Shown here in pieces: positions 57,464 through 64,000 of a DNA stretch of 64,000 nucleotides (within the stretch, counting starts at the first letter, position 1; each line of letters starts with the position of its first letter). This DNA comes from Castanea sativa (taxonomy: Eukaryota; Streptophyta; Magnoliopsida; Fagales; Fagaceae). Position numbers and translations under genes: made by a program. The notes under the pieces are model-generated. The model did not search any database. It was not told where the DNA came from and saw only the letters and a program-made list of their open reading frames with translations. The stretch lies in NCBI RefSeq assembly GCF_040712315.1, contig NC_134020.1:46485751-46549750 (forward strand). The letters run 5' to 3'.

Positions 57464-60400
57464 TCATGAACTCCGCCCACTGTCCTCAATCATCATTCCT
57501 TTAAGACTTTTTGCTAACCAAATAGCTGTTTCCCTTGGGGAGACCTTGTCTTTTCCGAAAGGCTTCAAAACAACTGCGAGCTCCTCCAATCTATTATGCT
57601 GCAGCAACTCTGCAGACAATTCTAGTAGCCCTTCAAGTGCGTCTGCCCTTTGCCTGAAAGACTTAACATCCAAGATTTCCTTTGCTGGTGTTTCCTCTTC
57701 GGTCACAGGGGGGTTGGGCTTCATCGGCTCTGGGGTATCAGATTTCAGAACTGAAGGAACAGCATCTCTCACATCCACTTCCTTGGGACCAGAGTTCTCA
57801 GAAACATTTGTATTCAAACTCAAGGCTTCAGTGCCACGTGATGATTTAAAAGTTGCAGAAGCAGTCGCGTTTCTCATCTCTATTTCATCCCTTACTACAT
57901 TTATCAGCTTATTAACATCCATATTCTGAACCCCCATCTCTACCGTTTCCAGAACTGGCTGCTCGCTTCCAACACGGAAACTACTATGCCGTATAACATG
58001 TATGACATCATCAAAAACTGGGGAAAGATGAGTGGCAGTTGGATTTTCAATTGTTGGATTTTGCAAAATGGTTCCTTTATCCAGCTGCAAACTCTTTTGG
58101 CTTGATGAAGGGGGAGACACAACTGAAGGGGTAGTCTCTGCTACTGATGATAAAAGTTCCCTTACAGTGAACTTGTCATCACCAATGGATGTAGATGTAA
58201 GTTTTGACTGTATAACTGTATCATGCCTACTGCTCGGCCTGCTTACAGGGGTATCATCTTTACAAACAAATCTTTCTTCAGAGCTCAGGACTGGGAGTTC
58301 TTGAACCACACTTGAACTCAATTTCTCGATAACAGGAGTGGTATTCTGAAGATCTATGATGTCCCCAGATGTTTGGACCAAGCACATCACAGATTTTTTA
58401 ACATGTCCATGGTTTTCCCCAGCCATATTTTCAGACATCTCAGAATGCGCATGCAACTGGGTAGCTGGTGAGCAGCTGGCTGGATGTGATTCTATACATT
58501 CAGTATGAGTGATACTCTCATGATTAGGGAGTATCTGTTCTTTCATGTCAATTAAGGGAGTTTCTGCATCATCACAAAGCTCAAATCCTTGAATTGACAC
58601 TGAAGATGACAATGAATTGCTACTATCTGTTTGCATTCCTTTTGAACCTCTTTCTTGAGCCTTTAGCGGCTCTTGTATTATGTGCCTAGAAACATGTGTT
58701 GAGCAACTTTTAGGTACTGCATGAGTCTTTTCAGCCTCATGGGGCATCTCACTTGGCCCTACCTTAACAGAACTGCTCACTGCATTTGGAACATCAAGCT
58801 CCACTTGCTTCATCCGTACCGGAAATGGCAATCGTCTGACCAAACTAGGAGGTGTTCTTTGCCTTGGCTTAGTAGGAGGTCCATCTTCAACAACTTGTTT
58901 TACAGGACCAGATGGAGGAGTCAAGTCATGTCTGGGTTTTGTTTTGGGTGAGGAGTCAATAACAGGTAACTGCAGAGGTAAATCACAATCTATCTTTGAT
59001 CAGTTCAATTCATGTAACGAAACCATAACAGAGAATATAAATCGCAGTTGTACCTGATGCTTTAAAGAATGTGATCCCTGAATCCGCTTTGCAAAATCAA
59101 AGGATGCCTTTGCTGGTGTATCTGCATTGGACTTGAAACCAGGAGCAACAGCACTAGGTTTGGGCACTTTAGGCAATGCTTCTGCATTTGTTCTTTGGGT
59201 CAATGCAGCTCCAGTCTTTGTTCGATTGCCCCTCATTGGAGAACTATTTTCCCTAACTTTCCCTTCTTTTAATGCCATCATTATATGCTTAATGGTTTTT
59301 GGCGGCCTTGATTCAATATTGGATTGCTGTACATGATGAGAGGGTTTCATCACCTCCTGCTCATCATTTTTGACAGTGCATGTGTTAGGCCCATGTTCTT
59401 CTTCACTATGCAGGAGCTTCTCAGAGACATCTTCATCATCAATCGAAGCCAAATCTGTGTCAGTGCCCTTATTATTGCAGTTAGAGACCATTTCTGGTAT
59501 GTATTTTTCACTAGAAAGCAAACTATCTTTGTCACTGCTAGAACTAGCACTGTTTTGGCTTTCAGCCATATTTCTCCGAGAATTACGACCACCAGAGATA
59601 GGCTTCTCTGGGGAACATGCTGACAGAGCGCTGAAAGATGGGCGATACTGATCAACATAAGGCTGCAAATATGGGTGCTTCAAAATCTCGGACGCCTGAC
59701 CAAGGTACAAACCCAAAATGTTTAGATGAAGAACTGCTAATGAAATAGTTTTATTTTGACACAGCAAATTTAGTATAGAAGCTTACATTTGGCCGATGCT
59801 CAGGGTTTTTCCTCAGCATGCCCTTGATAAGTGTTTTCCTGTTTGTGAAATTCAAAAGAAACTGTTTATAATGCTTTACAGTGCCCAATATATAATAGCA
59901 TATGATGAGGTAGGTGAAATTGAGTACATGTCACAATAAGCGGAAATCAAGTCACCCAATTTACTAAAGAACTTTAGCCAAATGTTGTTTAACCCCCCAC
60001 CTCCTCTTCTCACTTCTCTCTCTCTCTCCCTCTCACACCCACACACACCCACAACCACACACCATAGATAGCCCTGACTCTTCTCTTTGTCTCTCATCAG
60101 AGAGCTTTTAGTTTTAACCACCAATGACAGTGACTGCCACTCTCTCTTTGACCAGCATATATACTTGTTTGACTCCAGCGATTTCTATGCCCATCTCTAA
60201 CCCAATAAATGTTGGTCAATCCCCAAAATATGGATTTATTCAGCTTAACAGAAATCTAACAGAAATGGGAGAGAAGGTTTGTAATAACAAATAAGCTTAA
60301 TAGATTACAGTATATATTGTAAAAGGATAACGGAGGCAGAATCTAAGTTGTTTACATGATATATGATTTGAACATTGCATAGATGGCCACACCCAATATT

Positions 60401-63400
60401 GAGGAAAATGGATGACTGCTTTTATGAACTCACCAACCAAATTTTTTTAAGTAATTGAGTTACTAGGCAAAAATAAAATCCACTATATCATAATGGGATC
60501 ACATAAGTTTTCAAAATCCATCTACCACAAAGGTGTATGAGAGGTGTTAGATGAGAATTAAGACATTTATATCTTAATGATACTTGGCAATGTAGAAATC
60601 TATATATATATACACACTCAATCTACCAGGTACCATCACCTCCTAGGCTCCAGCACAGGGGCCTAAAGGCACAGTGAGGCAAAGCAAGAACATAGTCACT
60701 ATCTTATAAAAAATGCAATCTAACCTGCTATGAAAGACACCTAGGCTCCAGTGGTGGGGCCTGTACGTGCAGCCAGGCAAAGTAATTGCCTACTCACTGC
60801 ACAGACCCAGAGTAACACATTGAATGCTCATGTAATTATGATGATGTTGCATATAATCAAATTCAAGTGTAATAAGTTTAAAAACAGCAGGCTGGAACTT
60901 ACAAGGACGGGGAATAACAGGATGGCAAAGGGCCAATAGAGGAACGATTTATCTTGCTAATTAATCCTGCCATATCCTGAAATCAGATGTATAACGCCAA
61001 CATCAAACATCTAATAACAATAATTAAAATGAAGTGAGTTAGTGAAAATAGGTCATCATAAACTAAAGATAATTATTTATAGAAGCCTTTCCAAAGAGTG
61101 AAAAGCATATAAGATCATACGTTTACACCCTTGAGCACTTCCAAAGTGATAAAATTTAATTAGACGAACTAAATGCAAAACAGTTCATAAACTAAAGCAT
61201 TGTTTTTTTTTTTTTTTTTCAAAACATAAAATATTCAGAATGCAAAGGCCAGTTTTCTTCTGGCCAAATCCTTCTCCCATAAACAAGGGTTGGAGGGTGA
61301 AGTTATGGATCCCACCCCATACAGGTGGATGAGTTTTATTTTTTATCAAAAAGAAATATAATACATACAGTATATATACACATAATAATAATGTATGTAT
61401 CTATTTGTGAAGAAAGCGAAGGCAGGGTAAAACATGGATAGACATGTCTAACATCTACAGTTAGTCAGAGTAAAGTCAGTAAATAGCAGTTCAGATGGTT
61501 TGCCAACTAAATGATTCTGCGAAAAGCTTCCAAAAAAACATTTTAAGAAGGGGGTGTTTGGGGGGAGGGGGGGGGGGGGGGGTTACTTGCTGAAAAAAGG
61601 GCCTTATTGTGATTCTGACTGTTAGGAATTTTGGTTAACAAATTCTCATTCTGGAGCACTTCTACAAACTATTTTCATGATATTTGATTGTATTGCTCAT
61701 TCAAATACAATTTACCAATATATGAAACAAAACAAAGAGCATGACAAGGTTCAATTTACTTAAACAAAAGGAAATTGTAGTCAAACCGCAATTGGTGACT
61801 CCAGTAGTAGAAATTATATAGTAAGTTCTTGTTAAGTTGAAGTATTACGTCAAAAGAGACATCTTATCAAAATCTAGATGTTAAAAAATGTCTTAACCAA
61901 CGAAAACTATTCCTATAGAATATCAAAATACAAGAAATATAATTCAGTCAAAGGACTTACAAAAGCCTTAAAAGCAGGACGATGAGCAGACATCTCATAC
62001 ATACAGCACCCTGGTCAACAATGTACAATTTTTTTGATAGGTGTCAACAATGTACAATTTAAGGTTTAGCACAACAAGACTTAAGAACATCACTGGAATA
62101 GGATATAAAACACATACCTAGAGACCAAATATCAGATTTAAAACCATAAGGAATATCCGCCAGCAGTTCAGGACACATGTAATTGGGAGTTCCAACTACC
62201 TGCACAAGAAGGTATAGAACATTAACTAATGCCACGGAGAAAACACAAACATTAACAATTCCTTTTATTTTGTTCTATTATCATGTTGCTGTAGTATCAT
62301 ATAAGAGGTGGATAACTTTGAATTTACATTTACAGAATGAGCATCAGGACAAAGTTATATGGATGTTCATAAAATAGGAACCTATGGATAAGTTTTCAAT
62401 AGAGAAGCTATGAATGAGAAAATTTTAATATATTTATGTAGCAATTTTAAGCCACCTTCAGGTAGAGTTATTTTGGACAAACAACTTAAAATTTTCAATT
62501 TCTAACCTTCATAAAAAGGAGATTGAAATTTAAGGTAAAGTGTCCTTGTCATTTATCAACCTCTAAAACTGTATAGAGCTATGATAAGATTCAATTAAAG
62601 CTATCAAAATTTATAAAAATCGTAATTTTATTGAAATGACTTTGCCTTAGCTTTAGGTAGGCTTGTCAGTTATATCATTACTTATTTTGATAAATGATGA
62701 ACAGATAAGTGAATAGTTTTACTTCGAGACTTGTTTAGTATATGAATGGTCTTGATCATTTTGTTATAGCCTGGTGTCAAATGTAAACACTGAGTTTCCC
62801 ATCCCAAACATTTGCATACAAAAAAACGAAGTTTCCATTTAAAGTACACATACCGAAGAGGCCAAGTCATCTGCCTTCAGTGTTTTAGCAAGTCCAAAAT
62901 CCCCTATTCAGAAAGAAATGACAATAACAAGGAACATCAGACAATAACAGAATTAAATCGTAAATCAGTTTCAAATTTATCACAACACAATAACAACATA
63001 GACAAACTAACCAAGACGAATATCCTGATCTTTGGTTAGAAAGATGTTGGAACACTGCCAAGAGAGCAACAAACAAATTAGCATGTACAACGATGACATC
63101 CAACGGGGAGAAAAAGAAAAGCGACCAGCTTGTACACATACTTTTAGATCACGATGTAGGACGAAATTTGAATGTAAATATTCGACTGCCAGTAGTAGTT
63201 GTGTGAACCACTTGCAGAGTTTCTGAGCAATGTTCACAATTATCAACCCAAAGATATTGACTTCTAATATGAACATAAAAAATAAATAAATTTCTATTTG
63301 ACAAGAAAAACTACCTCTTCTGGAAAATAAATTCCATTGGACTTTTTCATTAATTCGGCCCTGTTAACAATTCAAGCAAAATAAAAAATGTGGGATATTG

Positions 63401-64000
63401 AATGTAAATAACAGAAATCAAAACCTTCTATTTGAGGTTTGTAAATAAATATCAGAGAAGAAACTCACATGTCTCCACCTTCACAGTATCCAGTGACAAT
63501 ACAAACATAGCAACCCTACATTATTACAAAACATGGACTTTCTAATTCAGGAAAAAAATAAAATAAATACAGAACAATTTTGATCATATAATCAAGAATA
63601 CACACAATAGTCCTCACCTTCTCGACCCACGCCTCCTTAAATTCAACAATGTAAGGGTGTTGAATTCGCGCAATTAGTGCCATCTACAGTTACTCACCAA
63701 AATTAACAACAAAAAAAAAAAAATTTAAAGTAATTATCCATGACAAAATTGCTGCACAAAACAGAATTGAAAGCTACCTCTTGATGAGCAGATCTTCTGC
63801 AACGCTCGGTTTGCCTAGCAAGCCGGATCTTCTTCAACACGTACCTGAAACAAAGAAAGAGATTCGTGGATTTCAATTCAATCTATGGAAAATGTATATT
63901 TACACAGAGCACTGAGATTGACAGTGAGAGAGAGATAGCGAGAGGCATTATTACTTCTTCTTCTCGGCCTTGTGGTGGACGAGAATGGCGGCTCCGAAAG
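57464..64000 (-). CDS. NEK6: NIMA-related kinase NEK6-like, 5' end outside the window
   Basis: Fourteen exons on the minus strand: 64000-63955 (partial), 63844-63778, 63683-63618, 63515-63469, 63360-63315, 63222-63142, 63054-63012, 62903-62854, 62199-62118, 62010-61961, 60976-60903, 59838-59787, 59695-59054, 58969-57464. All have GT-AG junctions and fitting phases, giving 949 residues in the window. Kinase motifs: [10 protein letters not shown] (end of the Gly loop), YVLKKI (ATP-binding Lys), HRDLKCSN, DFGLAK, MCPELL, HRPNASEIL. A long low-complexity tail follows, and a conserved helical end ([32 protein letters not shown]). The tail length and this end match Arabidopsis NEK6 and not the short NEK5, as I recall them. 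NEK6 phosphorylates tubulin and controls microtubules and directional growth. The gene is intact. Confidence 0.93.
61558..61582. repeat. G-rich homopolymer in a NEK6 intron
   Basis: A long G-run with one A. It is in intron 61960-60977 and reads as C-run in the NEK6 transcript. Confidence 0.9.

Noticed and set aside
57464..58951. Opposite-strand ORFs over the NEK6 last exon
   Set aside because: They are shadows of a long intact coding exon whose phase fits thirteen upstream exons.

Overview
The window is nuclear DNA from a dicot plant. The evidence is spliced genes with short GT-AG exons, a plant NEK kinase, NDR1/HIN1-like (NHL) genes, plant-type LTR elements primed by initiator tRNA-Met, a Helitron, MULEs and AT-rich spacers. 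The repeat families resemble those I associate with Fagales trees such as oak, chestnut or walnut, but that placement is from memory and unverified.

Layout. Positions 1-7770 are the 3' part of a Ty3/Gypsy element of the Tat lineage: the end of protease, RT, a degenerate RNase H, a second RNase H and integrase on +, then a 78-bp tandem array, then a three-exon gene on the opposite strand with its own TATA box, then the 3' LTR. From 9.1 to 36.6 kb lies a same-strand (-) tandem family of NHL/LEA-2 genes: four intact copies (9159, 23883, 30703, 36036), one deletion pseudogene (14203) and one small relic (28258). A more diverged intact member lies at 53769. Flanking DNA is duplicated along with the genes. 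Four copies share a promoter module in which a DRE-like ACCGAC core sits just upstream of the TATA box.

The spacers are crowded with insertions whose ends can be read: five solo LTRs with exact 5-bp target duplications plus one decayed copy, a TRIM, a non-autonomous LTR element with a solo LTR nested in one of its LTRs, a 5'-truncated L1-type LINE with a 14-bp target duplication, two MULE-type elements with 9-bp target duplications, several MITEs and a Helitron.

Two ordinary housekeeping-type genes complete the window. A 13-exon AATF/Bfr2 ribosome-biogenesis gene lies at 40307-46562 (+), with an RTE-type LINE relic in an intron. A NEK6-like kinase occupies 57464 to past the right edge (-), with 14 exons visible. 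The strongest candidate for an unusual system is the spliced antisense gene inside the Tat element. The most biologically suggestive host signal is the NHL array with its shared DRE-TATA module.
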